Source of the DNA: Strigamia acuminata
Lineage: Eukaryota > Arthropoda > Chilopoda > Geophilomorpha > Linotaeniidae
Assembly: GCA_949358305.1 (NCBI GenBank)
Contig: OX442324.1
Location: 558,001 to 622,000 of the forward strand
Reading direction: 5' to 3'
Length of the DNA: 64,000 nucleotides
The number at the start of each line of letters is the position of its first letter. The stretch's first letter is position 1. Positions 33,586-45,280 of the stretch are shown here, piece by piece. The position numbers and the translations under genes were made by a program. A model generated the notes under the pieces. That model made no database searches and was not told where the DNA came from. It was given only the letters and a program-made list of their open reading frames with translations.

Positions 33586-35261
33586 TGTCAAACGTCGTTG
33601 GGAAAACGCGGTCGGTTCAGCTGCATTCTTGGATTTGTTTTTTTCTTTTTAAATTTCTACACTTTGTTTTTGTAAGAAATATTTTTGTAAGAAATGTACT
33701 GAATTTTTAAAAAAAAAATAGAAGCGACCGGTGGTCGAATCCCGCAATACGTGATGATTAACTGCAGCTAATATGATGCTATCCATTTGTCGTCTATTTG
33801 TTTTTGCAAATTCACTCAGTTCTGTCACGAAACTGCTGTAAACAATGTAGTAAAATGTAGTAGAACTGAGAAAAAGTGAATCTCATCTACAAATACGCCG
33901 TGAAGAGACTCAAGGGAATCTAAGCTTTACCGGCTTAATTCGGTTTGATTCATTCTGAAATGGAAGTTTAGTTTTTAATAAAGTTATGAGAAAGCGATCC
34001 AAATTCGGGACGTATCTGATTGGTTTGTCCACCAAAGTGGTTTACTCGGATTATCGTTTTGATTCAGTTTGGACTTGGATAGTTGCAGCCTAGAATTAAA
34101 TGTTAGGTTAGTTTTAGAGGTGAGAATACGATTTGTGATCTGTTTGGATTATCGTTTTGATTCAGTTTTGACTTGGATAGTTGCAGCCTAGAATTAAATG
34201 TTAGGTTAGCTTTAGAGGTAAGAATACGATTTGTGATCTGTTTACCTGTGTTCGGTTTTCATATTCACTCGTTGTTTCTGGTATGAAAGGAGGACGGCGA
34301 GTTGTACACTTGGATACAAGATGAGTTTTATTCATTGAGGTTTTTCGCAGGATTTCGCGTTTGTTAGGCGATGTTCATTCACGTGTTGGTCGATCTGGGC
34401 GTCATAAACCCATTTCGGAGGTTGTTATGCTCTGTAAAGATTTTTCTTTGATTTTTAAAATGTTTTTTTATTTTAGCGCCATTGGTTAACATGAAAAAAG
34501 CTTTGGGTAGGAATAAAAACAAGATCATGGCAATATTCATTGCCAATATTCATTGCAGTATTCATTGACATGAAAAAAAAGTGTGTTTTTTTTAGACAGA
34601 TAAGTGAATTACTGTACATAAAAACGTCAATTTTGCATATTTTAAAATGAAGGATGCATAATTTAACATAAAAAATGCATAAATTAACAAAAAATGCAAA
34701 AATTCGCAAAATGCAGTTTTTACACGCAAAATGCCTTTATGACACAAAAATACATTTTTTGACAAAAGTAAAAATCACATTTTCGGCATTGATAAATCAC
34801 TTTTAAGTGTATAATTGTATAACTTTACACTTTTTTCCTTGATATCAATTTTGGCAGGTTAAATATGCATTTGTGCATGTAAAAATGCATTTTTGCTGTT
34901 AATATAAGATTTTTTTTTTTAAGTAATGCAATTTTGCAGGTTAAAATGTGTTTTTGCAAGTAAAAATGCATTTCTACACCTAAAATGAATTGGTGCTGTC
35001 GAGCAGACTTTACTTCACTTCACTTCACGCTAGTTTGAAGGCCAGGTGTAATTTGCAGGATAACATGCATACGGTCAACCGGATTGACGTCTTAAGTCGT
35101 CTTTCGATAATTTCATACATTAGAAACGTGCCTTGTAAATAAAAGGATGAATTCAAAGTGTGTTATTAATGTTTTAATATATTTTTTATATTAATTACAA
35201 ATCATTTATATATTCTTAACCAATTAATCGAGCATTCCTCAATATTATAACGCAATGTTTA
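33586..35261. other. Intergenic DNA with a 98-bp tandem duplication
   Basis: Two near-identical copies begin with GGATTATCGTTTTGATTCAG at about 34048 and 34146. Further on, 34600-34990 is rich in repeated AAAATGCAT/TTTTGCAGG words. No gene recognised. Confidence 0.45.
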
Positions 35262-36100
35262 CTAGTTTTTCCGCTTGTTTTTATCAAACAATTCGCACCT
35301 AAAACGACATATTTATTAATTTATTTATTTACATATTTTTGTTTTTTCTTGTAAAATATATATATTTTAAATTTTCGTTACCTAATTGGCATTTCCAGAG
35401 AATAAAATGGATTTTTAAGTGCAAAATCCACATATATTTCGTATATCCGCTTCAAAAGAACGTCTATACCCATTTGTTTCGGATCGGTAACGACGATAAA
35501 TCAAATTCCTGAAATAAAAAAGCGAAAGAAAGAAATAAAATACAAATTTGGGATCAAATCTAACCAGTTAATATCTGAAAACAATGAACTTTGAACGTGT
35601 CTGCTTCCAAAACTTCGATTCCCGACGACTGCACTTCTGGGTTCAGTTGCGACGCAAAGCCATACAATCTGTTAACGAAAAATTACTTAAATTATAACAA
35701 AATTCCAAAAATACAATTTATTAATTTCTTACGAATGGAAAATGCTGGCGAAAAATATTTTCCGGTTTGTGTTTAATTTCGGTCTTCCGAATTTGATACT
35801 TAGCGGATAATTCTCCTCGTTTTCGATCACTTCAATCGCGTCACGGCCGTCTTCGAGTTGGCGACCGGTCACCTGCATGCCGTTGATGCCGAGCAGTCTG
35901 TGCCAAACTAAACGAAACGAAATAAAGCATATAGATGCCAAAATTAACATTAGTGGATGTATGTTGATTGCCTTTGATGCCGTCGCGCTGCCCGAAAGCC
36001 ACGACTATTTTTTTGTTCAGACATTGTGATTGTAATGAAAAATCAAACTCCCTCCCTTGCTCACAATGATGTCATTACCTTTAGTAAGCTGCACTATCAT
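35262..36100 (-). pseudogene. TRAPPC4 (synbindin)-like gene, decayed
   Basis: TRAPPC4 is a core longin-fold subunit of the TRAPP tethering complex in ER-Golgi traffic. Minus-strand exon remnants in order: 36017-36100 (N-terminus, IIVSKGGSLIFHYN), 35972-36020 ([12 protein letters not shown]), 35733-35908 ([24 protein letters not shown]), 35565-35668 ([13 protein letters not shown]), 35382-35508 (LALKNPFYS-like, [15 protein letters not shown]) and 35262-35298 (RCELFDKN). Introns are short and phases agree; one has a GC donor (35970-35971). Defects: the N-terminal piece stops and is out of frame with the next, with about 20 residues missing; a TGA (35501-35503) falls where a basic residue is expected; and the C-terminus ends about 13 residues early. 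It is probably a pseudogene, though assembly error at two sites is possible. Confidence 0.75.
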
Positions 36101-37483
36101 TGGTTGGTTTTAGCGGGAATGTGTGGAGGCCTGTGATTGAAGGCGGTTATGTCTTCCCTATGCATCCAGCTGTCTTGTGTTTTTCGTCGCTGCTAATTTC
36201 TGTTCTCCGAAAAATCGGAATTGGGGTAGGATACGACCACCGATACGACGTGATACAACGTTCATGAAATTGCTATCTCTAAGCTAACATTGGACTTTTT
36301 TTGTAGTTTGCCGATCTGTTAGATTCGTAAGTCTTTTCAAGGCACCGTGATCTTCAGTGCCGGAGCACGAAAACATTCTGCAGCCCATCTGTGGCCGTAG
36401 TGGTAAGAATAGCTGAATGTTTCCGTTATGTTGAATGTTTAAGTTATTTAAGTTGTTTGGTTGCCCAAATCGTAACCAACAGATGAAAATGAAGAATAAA
36501 TGAAAATCTCACTTGATTACTGTAAGAAAGCGATAACATACATGTAGATCAATATTATTTATGAAAAGTGTGCTTCTAATGTTTGATTTTATTTTAAATG
36601 CCGTTTTCAACTTTAATTATAAAATGGTAATGTTTACACTCGTTCAAAGTGTGTACTGTATAAACATCAATAAGTTATAAAATTAATAGTTTTATTAATT
36701 TTATGAATGAATTTAATGAGATTTTGATGAATTGCCAGTGAATTAGATGAGATTTTGATAAAATTCAAGTAAATTTGTATATGATTTTGATGAAATTCAA
36801 GTGAATTTGATAAGATTTAATAAATTTTGATTGATTTTAAAACGTTTTTTGTAAATTTCCTCAGAATTTTGAAATTTCGACCAAATTCTGAATTTTTAAG
36901 GCAAATTTTGACCGGATTCCTAAATTATTTAATAAGTTTTGACAGAATTTGTAAATTATTCAATAAATTTTGAGCAAATTCCTAAATTATTCAATAAATT
37001 TTGAGCGAATTTCTAAATTATTTAATAAATTTTGACCGTATTTCTAAATTATTCAACAAATTTTCACCGAATTCTAAAATTATCCAATGAATTTCTCACA
37101 AATCTTTGCATCTTTCCAACTTTATCTTGTTACGCCACGCCACATAATTCCAAACAAATGCCCCAAAAATTCCTTTTCAGGTGGCCAAGCATCAAAATAT
37201 TAAAAGAGCCCGATCCAACAACTTGAGTATTATAACAATTTTTTTGTGAGAAATGGGATTAGTAAAAGTTGGAGCCTCTGGGATACCCGCAGGTATTAGC
37301 GTCAAAGAGAAGTAATCATTTTTTATAAATGTTTATAAATGATCGGGGAGGGGTTTGGATCCAGAAGGGAATATGTTTTTGCTTGGTATAGCTTGGGATA
37401 TGGGAAAAAGTGCACTTTTTCACTTGACTATTTGCTTATAAATATACCATCAATAAGCTTATTTTAATTGTTTTAATTTCAGA
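36101..37483. other. AT-rich intergenic DNA
   Basis: 36700-37080 has a degenerate tandem structure of ATTTTGAnnnAATTcTAAATTATT words. Short exon-like frames near 37180 and 37265-37312 were seen but could not be identified. Confidence 0.4.
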
Positions 37484-37555
37484 ATGTTTATTTTCGATGT
37501 GATAGAAGAGATCTGCCAGTTTACGAGGCAAACGTTTTATACAAGGAGCTTCGAG

Positions 37556-37766
37556 TTATGTTATTATATCAAATGCATTCATTTATGTTATTATATCAAA
37601 TGCATTCATTTATGTTATTATATCAAATGTATTCATTTATGTTATTATATCAAATGCATTCATTTATGTTATTATGTCAAATGCATTCATTTATGTTATT
37701 ATATCAAATGCATTCATTTGTTATTATATCAAATGCATTCATTTGTTATTATATCAAATGCATTTT
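37556..37766. repeat. 27-bp minisatellite
   Basis: About eight copies of a unit containing ATGTTATTATATCAAATGCA. The first six have a 27-bp period, the last ones 24 bp. It yields repetitive ORFs (LLYQMHSF) in all forward frames that are not genes. Confidence 0.9.
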
Positions 37767-37864
37767 ACTAATTTCCATTTTTTAATTTCAGTAAAAAAAA
37801 GAAATATTAAATTAACAATTTATATTTTTCTATTTTTATTATTCTTATTTGTCAATTGGTTTAT

Positions 37865-38150
37865 GAAAGTGGAATTGGATTTCTAAGAATACATCACAAA
37901 CTATTTATTATTGTTTTATTATTTAATTGAACTTTTAAATGGAATTGCAAAATTCACAGGGATGTGAGTTACATGAATAATAAGGTCTGATTAAACTGCC
38001 ATATTCATGCTGATTTCTCGTAGATGTGTACTATACTTAGATGAAAAACGCAAGTAAATTTAACCAATTGTCTGACTTCTAACGCCATCAGTTGATAGCA
38101 TTTGACACTCGGAGGAAGAAAGTTGCTTAAATCTAAAATTTCTAGAAAAA
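37865..38150. repeat. Dispersed duplication, copy 1
   Basis: Similar over about 285 bp to 39076-39395 in the same orientation, sharing TTCTAACGCCATCAGTTGA and the flanking AT-rich text with small indels. Confidence 0.7.
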
Positions 38151-38450
38151 CAAAACCTAAACAAAAATTAAATTCATTTATTTTATGTGTTTAAAAGAAA
38201 ACAAAATACTCTAAAATAAACTTCATGGTTATTAATGTAAATTATTAAAACGAAATAAAATAATTCAAATTTCAAACTCATAATTCATAATTAATGAAAA
38301 ATACACGAAAATAAATAATTAAAACACCGATTCAGCTCGTTTCGCTTTATCGGGTCGGTCGTTTCTTTGCGTTGCATCGCATTTCCTGGTTGAAAAACAC
38401 ACAAAATACTACTTTTAAATGTATAAATGTAAATTGAATTCAAAACACAT

Positions 38451-39040
38451 TTAGAGCAGACAGCTTAAATTCAACCAAGGATCCCCCACAACAGGTAGGA
38501 CACTTAATAAACACAACTGAGCACAAATGACCGCTTGAGTCGTTGCAGATCGCGCCCGGGACCTGCCACAACTTGCACACATGTTGCGCATACTAGGGAT
38601 AGCGATGATCACATAAAACGCATGTTTCAGTAGGGTTACGAGCCTCCCAAGCACTCAGCAGATGTCCATGACTAAAAACAAGGTATATAAATTGATAATA
38701 AGCCGCTGGGATGCACGAAATGTGTCCGAACACTCTTTTGACAGTCTCTCCTTTTCCAGTTCATTTTTCGAGGCAGCCAGATGCTCCAAACTGGTCATAC
38801 AGCCCGCACAAGTGAACTGGAACGGGACAGCATTTAAATACATGTAAAAATGACAAAAAAGCATTTTAAAACAACAACAAAATTATCAAAGCTCTGATAT
38901 ATCATTGCAGGAAGCACCTACACTGATGTTGACATAGAAAGACTCTACAAAAAGCCACTTAAAGCTGGGAAAAAATTCAGATATGTGATAAATGAATAAA
39001 TTAACTGTAAGAATGAAATTCAAAACTTTTCTTTGCATTT
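38451..39040. other. Unassigned stretch between duplicated copies
   Basis: Minus-strand frames at 38451-38654 and 38655-38864 have several Cys but no complete zinc-binding pattern. A plus-strand exon-like frame follows an acceptor near 38911 and ends at a TAA near 39000. No family recognised; possibly decayed coding DNA. Confidence 0.25.
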
Positions 39041-39075
39041 TCAGATAACAACTAATTCAAATTGCAATCAGTTTT

Positions 39076-39395
39076 ATGAAAGTAGAATTGGGTTTCTAAG
39101 TATAAATCACAAATTATTTATTATTATTTTATTATTTAATTGAACTTTTTAATCAAATTGCAAACCTTATTATTTATGTGAGTAACATGAATAATAAGGT
39201 TTGATAACTGCCACATTCGTGCTGATTTCTTGATGTATGATATACTCAAAAAGGATATAAAGGTAGTGAAAATCAGAAATCAGAAATAGACGAAAACAAG
39301 TAAATTTCGCAATTGTCAGACTTCTAACGCCATCAGTTGAGAGCATTTGACACTAGGAGGAAGAAAGTTGTTTCTATCTAAAAATTCTGGACAAA
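39076..39395. repeat. Dispersed duplication, copy 2
   Basis: Partner of 37865-38150, carrying an extra segment of about 40 bp near 39250-39295. Confidence 0.7.
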
Positions 39396-39803
39396 ATTGG
39401 ATGGAGAAGAGTTTAGAAACGGAAAGACTAAAGTGAAAGACTAAGAATGGGAAGAGAGCTTTTGCAAAGACATTCTTTAGGCTTATGTGCAAATTTGTAT
39501 GTTGAATTATAAATTATATTTGGATTCATTCCAGCAAAATCAGGAGGGGCATTTGGATTTGTTTTTTTTTTTGAATAATTAGTGAATCAGAAAAATAAAA
39601 AGTTCTTTAAATTATTTTTTAAGATAAAAAAGCTGACATATTTTAAATGTCGTCATTTCATTCTTTTTAATAATGGAAAGAGTATTACAGTGCAGAATAT
39701 ATTCTGTGGAAAAGTTTTTATGATTTCCTTTCTAGTCCCAAGAGAGAACAAATTATGCACATTTCTGCATCCAGCTTAGAAATGCTAATTTCCCTTTTTC
39801 AAT

Positions 39804-40709
39804 TTAAGTAGAAAAAGGCTGTTCCAATTCAATAAGTCCCTTGTCTATTAGCATTTTTCGTCTATTAGTTATTTTCTCCAACAACTCCATGTAGATCCAG
39901 TCTTGCGCACATTCTTGCAATACCAATGTTGCTAGTGGAGAATTTGACAATAAAATATTCTGTTCCTGTTTACTCATTAGTAAGAACAAAAAACAGTAGG
40001 GAATTTTACAGCTACGCTTAACAAACGGTAACATTCTTGAAAAATCTTCGGAAAGGATAAAAATTTTTTCTTCATTCGAAAATTTGGACCATACGAATTT
40101 TATTGCACTTTCGTTTCCGACTGTTGCAAACAACATCAACAACAGGAACTTGCTCCCCACGTCAACTGCTTCACGTTTGATGACAGCAATCCAAAATGTT
40201 ATTACTTGTACTTTGATGTTATCTGCTTGTATTTCGTTGATGATGGTGGTGAGTGCCTCGGGAACTCGTTGCCATGCAATTTTATCTTGATCTATGATGA
40301 AATACTTGAAAGCGATTTTGGATCTCGTAATCACTTTTAATTTTTCGTCTGACACCATCAGGCGTGCTGTTTTTTGATAATTTATTTTACCATGTGATGT
40401 CCACTCAGCGTATTTGTAGTGGCACATCATTTCATCCAAATTATTAAATATGTCAGATATATTAATTAGCCATTTGCGTAGTTCTATTCCAGTTAAGTTC
40501 ACAATTTTAACCAACGATTGTTTTAAAAATGGAGGCAAAGGTAATTTATCCACGTTTTTAGAAATTATTGTGTCAACATCTTGCCAATTCGCGTTGGTTG
40601 CTTTAGTGGCGTTGATAGTGTAAAAAATATCGTTAGTTTTCCATAAAATTGTGGCAATTTTGATTAATGCCGCACGTTCCAGCAGTGGGACTGAAAGTGT
40701 TATTTGCAT
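39804..40709 (-). CDS. Uncharacterised helical protein, 301 residues
   Basis: An uninterrupted frame from ATG 40709 to the stop at 39804, in AT-rich DNA where a frame this long is unlikely by chance. The sequence looks all-alpha, with regularly spaced Leu, Ile and Trp and no signal peptide or membrane span. I do not recognise a catalytic motif. The pattern of a short conserved block (WTSHGKINYQKTARLMVSDE, about 103-122) resembles lineage-expanded uncharacterised helical families I associate with arthropods, especially chelicerates, but this is an impression. Upstream in-frame sequence is interrupted, so it may be a single-exon gene or a last exon. It may be divergently transcribed from the caspase-like gene 0.5 kb away. 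Confidence 0.55.
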   Translation of the reverse strand: MQITLSVPLLERAALIKIATILWKTNDIFYTINATKATNANWQDVDTIISKNVDKLPLPPFLKQSLVKIVNLTGIELRKWLINISDIFNNLDEMMCHYKYAEWTSHGKINYQKTARLMVSDEKLKVITRSKIAFKYFIIDQDKIAWQRVPEALTTIINEIQADNIKVQVITFWIAVIKREAVDVGSKFLLLMLFATVGNESAIKFVWSKFSNEEKIFILSEDFSRMLPFVKRSCKIPYCFLFLLMSKQEQNILLSNSPLATLVLQECAQDWIYMELLEKITNRRKMLIDKGLIELEQPFST

Positions 40710-40904
40710 TATGCGATCGACTCTGTTTGTAGAAGCTAGAAGAATGTAAAATAGCTAGTTGTCTTTTAAACATCTTATTCAATTTAAAAAATAGGTGAAA
40801 AAACGTGTCTTTGAGCATAATTCAATTGCAATTACTACTGTTTAATATTTATTGAAAGTTAATTCCTATTTGCTAAAATACAATTAAAAATTTTTGACTG
40901 TCAA

Positions 40905-41065
40905 TTCAAATTTACAGAAAATTAATTCAAATTACAGAAAATTAATTCAAATTTACAGAAAATTAATACAAATTTACAGAAAATTAATTCAAATTTACAG
41001 AAAATTAATTCAAATTTACAGAAAATTAATTCAAATTTACAGAAAATCAATTCTAATTTACAGAA
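40905..41065. repeat. 21-bp minisatellite
   Basis: About seven or eight copies of AATTCAAATTTACAGAAAATT and close variants, lying between the 301-residue ORF and the caspase-like gene. Confidence 0.9.
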
Positions 41066-41217
41066 ATACAATTTAAATTTATTGGAATTATATTAAAATT
41101 TAATGCAATTTTGTTGTTAATAAAAGAACCCAATGTATATAGGATAATAAACATTTTAAAAAACCGTCGACAGCTGATTACTGGTTTTAAAAGCCTTTTG
41201 CCAGCTGGTAACCAAGC

Positions 41218-42613
41218 ATGAACACAGAATTGAAACTCGATTTCGATTACCGGATGAATTTTCAGAGAAGGGGAAGAGCTGTCATATTTAATCATTACAT
41301 TTATGACATTCCAGGTCTGGCACCACGGGAGCAAGCAGATTTAGACGAATGTCTATTTACTGATATTTTGTTGCATTGGGGTTTCACTAGGTCTGATATT
41401 ATTATTGTTCGAAATGCGAGCTACGCCGAGATTATGGATGTATTATACGATTGTAATTAATAAGTTAGATTAGTTTGTGACGTCATTTATTCTATCTTTT
41501 TTTTGTTTTTGTTATTTAGTGGCGAAACGGGAGAATCACAAAGATTACGACGTATTTGCTTGTGCAGTTTCCTCATATGGTGATCAAAACCTGCTTTATT
41601 CACGGGACAAACTATTCCCCATTTCAGAGCTGTGGAAAAATTTCACGGACGCCGAGTGCCCTTCGCTAAAAGGCAAGCCGAAACTCTTCTTTATTCAGGC
41701 AGATCCCAAAGCTGAGTTGGATACGGGGATCAAAATGCAAGATACGAACATCATTCAAGGGAAGATTCCATGCTTAAACAAGGAAGCTGAAGACGGCACA
41801 AACTCGAAGACTGAGATTGCGATGTCCTCGAATTGTGTTGAAAAATCACCGGATAAAATTCTTGTGACGACTTCAAACGACAAAATCGTATTGAAAGACA
41901 TTGTAGACCCCGAGGACAACAACGAATCGATCTCCAACACGCAAACGGATAGCAAACAAACGAACGAGGGTAGCCGAAGAAGTAGTGACGAGAGTATTTG
42001 CAGCATGTCGTCGTCATCGCATGATGATTATGATGATTATTATGATGATGATAATGGTGGCAATGATGATAGTGACAACTCCATCCAGTGCCTGAAAAAA
42101 GCATCAAAATATCTATTCCAGCAATCACAGAACCGTGAAGCTTTCAGGACTGGCGAAAGTCAGTCTGCATTCATTGGCTTGCTGGGGACATGTCAAGGAA
42201 ACGACGAAGCTATCAAAATCAATCAGATTTTGAAGAATTATCAAAACGAGGCGCTTGCGTTTGATTCCAAGTTGATCGAGCAGAGTGGAGCGTTTCAAGG
42301 ACCCCAATATGCTGACATTCTTGTCGCCTTTTCTACGGCTGAGGGTAATTTAAATTTTGGATTTTTAAATTGTTGTTTTACTCTTTTTTGTTCTATCACA
42401 GATTATTTTTATACACTTTATCATGTTGTGATCGGAGTAAGTGACGTGGATTTATTGAATATTTTGACCATCGTGAATTCACGGACGTTCAGAAAGGAAG
42501 ATCGAATCTCTTGTTTCCGTTCCTCATATGCAAAATGTATTTCTTGTTTACAATCCACACTCACAAAATTTGTTTATTTTTGCAATGATTGCCACTTGTA
42601 TAATCATAAATAA
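41218..42613 (+). CDS. Caspase-like protein with both catalytic residues replaced
   Basis: Exons 41218-41452, 41520-42344 and 42402-42613 give 423 residues in consistent phase; the last intron (57 bp, multiple of three, no stop) could also be retained. The p20 fold is clear: FDYRM, RGRAVIFNHYIYD, then GKPKLFFIQA and ELDTGI. The catalytic His motif SHG reads SYG (Tyr98), and the QACxG pentapeptide reads QADPK (Asp140), so the nucleophile is gone. p10 is recognisable as YADILVAFSTAEG (about 341), DLLNILTIVN and a C-terminal STLTKFVYF, but lacks the SWRN...GSWF substrate-binding stretch. The linker between p20 and p10 is very long (about 180 residues), Ser-rich with an Asp/Tyr tract. There is no CARD or DED. 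It is probably a non-proteolytic regulator, or a decaying gene without stops. Confidence 0.85.
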
Positions 42614-42969
42614 CTTTTGCAGTTAGTCACAGTATACTAAACACACCTGAGAACTCATAAACAAATGCTGTTTCAATACGGTAATTACTATTAATTGATT
42701 AAATACATTTTAAATTTTTTCTTAAATATTTAAAAGCAGTGCCGTTATTTTCCAAATTTAAACAAACATTTTTTAAAAGGACAATTAAATAAATTTCACT
42801 TTTCAAATCTAACGTTTGTTGTAAAATTGTTGTTATTGTGATGCTTCCATTTAACTTTCTTTATCATTTGACCAGTATTGCACATATGTCAGGTTTTAAA
42901 TATGTTATTCAAGATGTGTGCGTGTTAAAACAACTTATATAATCGATTTCCTCTTCATTTTTTTGTTTC
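42614..42969. other. AT-rich spacer
   Basis: Nothing recognised between the caspase-like gene and the 65-bp array. Confidence 0.5.
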
Positions 42970-43445
42970 CATGATGCGCAGTTCGCAGCTCATTCGGTCA
43001 GCGCATGCGCAGCTCTTAGCTCTTTGGCTTAGCGCATGATGCGCAGTTCGCAGCTCATTCGGTCAGCGCATGCGCAGCTCTTAGCTCTTTGGCTTAGCGC
43101 ATGATGCGCAGTTCGCAGCTCATTCGGTCAGCGCATGCGCAGCTCTTAGCTCTTTGGCTTAGCGCATGATGCGCAGTTCGCAGCTCTTTGGCTTAGCGCA
43201 TGATGCGCAGTTCGCAGCTCATTTGGTCAGCGCATGCGCAGCTTTTAGCTCTTGGGCTTAGCGCATGATGCGCAGCTCACAACTCATTCAGTCAGCGCAT
43301 GTGCAGCTCGCAACTCATTCGGTCAGCGCATGCCTCGGCGCATGCGCAGCTCGCAGCTCATTTGGTCAGCGCATGCGCAGCTCGCATCTCATTGGCACAG
43401 CGCATGCGCAGCTCATTGGCACAGCGCATGCGCAGCTCATTGTGT
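42970..43445. repeat. 65-bp satellite array
   Basis: Three full 65-bp units begin ATGATGCGCAGTTCGCAGCT at 42971, 43036 and 43101. Degenerate shorter units follow, all built on the self-complementary core GCGCATGCGC and CAGCTC words. ORFs inside with SAHAQL repeats are by-products. Confidence 0.9.
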
Positions 43446-43632
43446 GGCGCCTGACACAAAATATTGTACTGCGTCTCAAATAAAAGACCCCCCCCTATGT
43501 GTTTTCAGCACTGGTACAAAAACTCCTCGGTTTTGGAACATTTAGATCGAGGTAACATGATAAAATACCAGGTAACGTTTCGGTAGCGTTTGGCCTTAAG
43601 GCCTGGCCAAAAGCCGCCGGACTGGAAATATA

Positions 43633-44709
43633 GGCTTGATCGGGACCACGCCTCGACGAAGCCCGGGACCCGGTTTCCGACCGGGTCGTTTTTGGCCCAA
43701 GTCACGGCGCGTCGCGGCGCTTTCGGAGCACGCGACCCGATCCCCCCCTCCCCCCGTTCTCAAAAACCACGCCTCGACGAAGCCAGGGACCCGGTTTCCG
43801 ACCGGGTCGTTTTTGGCCCAAGTCACGGCGCGTCGCGGCGCTTTCGGAGCACGCGACCCGATCCCCCCCTCCCCCCGTTCTCAAAAACCACGCCTCGACG
43901 AAGCCCGGGACCCGGTTTCCGACCGGGTCGTTTTTGGCCCAAGTCACGGCGCGTCGCGGCGCTTTCGGAGCACGCGACCCGATCCCCCCCTCCCCCCGTT
44001 CTCAAAAACCACGCCTCGACGAAGCCCGGGACCCGGTTTCCGACCGGGTCGTTTTTGGCCCAAGTCACGGCGCGTCGCGGCGCTTTCGGAGCACGCGACC
44101 CGATCCCCCCCTCCCCCCGTTCTCAAAAACCACGCCTCGACGAAGCCCGGGACCCGGTTTCCGACCGGGTCGTTTTTGGCCCAAGTCACGGCGCGTCGCG
44201 GCGCTTTCGGAGCACGTGACCCGATTCCCCCCTCCCCCCGTTCTCAAAAACCACGCCTCGACGAAGCCCGGGACCCGGTTTCCGACCGGGTCGTTTTTGG
44301 CCCAAGTCACGGCGCGTCGCGGCGCTTTCGGAGCACGCGACTCGATCCCCCCCTCCCCCCGTTCTCAAAAACCACGCCTCGACGAAGCCCGGGACCCGGT
44401 TTCCGACCGGGTCGTTTTTGGCCCAAGTCACGGCGCGTCGCGGCGCGTTCGGAGCACATGAACCGATCCCCCCTCCCTCCCGTCACAAAAACCACGTTTT
44501 AGCGAAACCCTTGACCGGTCACAAAACCCACCGAACACCGAAAAGCAACGAACAAAACGCGCTCGGTCGCACGAACTACTCGGCCAAAACAACATCCGCA
44601 AATTCCGCATCGCAGTCGCGATCAACGAAACAACGTATAGGCCGCCGTAATGTTAAAAAGCGGGACCCTTTCGCCCCCGACAAAATCCGCACACATACCC
44701 CAAGGTTAA
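43633..44709. repeat. 121-bp satellite unit, copy 1 (1077 bp with 250-bp tail)
   Basis: Begins GGCTTGATCGGGACCACGCC, holds about seven 121-bp GC-rich monomers, then a unique tail of about 250 bp ending CCCCAAGGTTAA. Each monomer has the perfect inverted repeat ACCCGGT-TTCCG-ACCGGGT. A second direct copy is at 60812-61767. All long ORFs here come from the 121-bp period, which is not a multiple of three, and are not genes. Confidence 0.9.
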
Positions 44710-45280
44710 GCGCCGACTGGTCCCCGGCCGGCCGCGTCCGGGCGTCGCGTCCGCACGCCTGCTTTGCCTATCCTTCGGAAGCGAGTGCACCCGCAAAATC
44801 CGCACTTTGGGAGTGACTATTCCTCGGATTCCGGCCGGGCCAAACTCTTCCGGAAAATGTCCGGGGGAATGCTGAGAGTGCCGATAGACGACATTCGATT
44901 TTATGTCGTGGGTTTTTGTGCGGTTTGCGCCGTGTTTATTATTCGTACGAGATTTGGTATTTTCGCAGGGTTGTTGTCGCTCGGGGTAAAGCGAGTTCAT
45001 CAACGACCTCGCCGATGAATGTTGCTAAAAATCTGTGCAAGTGTTGTCAAATATTGCCGTGATTCGATGGAATTTTTGTCAGACATTGGGAAATTTTTTT
45101 TGACTTGTCCAACGCGCCAGTAAATCGAGCGTCCACACGCGCCCACATGCGTGAACAGTGCACTCGCCCTCCCGCCCCGTCGGCGTAGGCGCCGGCCGTC
45201 CCCCCTCTCTCTCTCTCTCTCTCTCTTCCGCCCGGGAATCGCCCTTCCGCCCGTCACCGAATTTTGTCAATATCTGATAA
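44710..45280. repeat. GC-rich repeat flank with CT microsatellite
   Basis: 44848-44900 has a diverged inverted copy at 60764-60812. Then comes the recurring module TCCAACGCGCCAGTAAATCG (about 45109) and a (CT)n run at about 45203-45229. 45105-45290 is a direct duplicate of about 48200-48385. No gene recognised. Confidence 0.65.

Noticed and set aside
37556-37766. Possible CRISPR-like array
   Set aside because: Repeats are contiguous with no unique spacers, and the DNA is eukaryotic.
37484-37886. Repetitive protein with LLYQMHSF units
   Set aside because: Equivalent repeats appear in several frames of a 27-bp minisatellite and there is no start context or domain.
41751-42128. His/Asn-rich minus-strand ORF
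   Set aside because: Antisense of the Asp/Ser-rich linker of the caspase-like gene.
43590-44816. Long overlapping ORFs in all frames within the 121-bp satellite
   Set aside because: The period is not a multiple of three, so the same DNA is read in every phase. The ORFs exist only because the monomer lacks stops.
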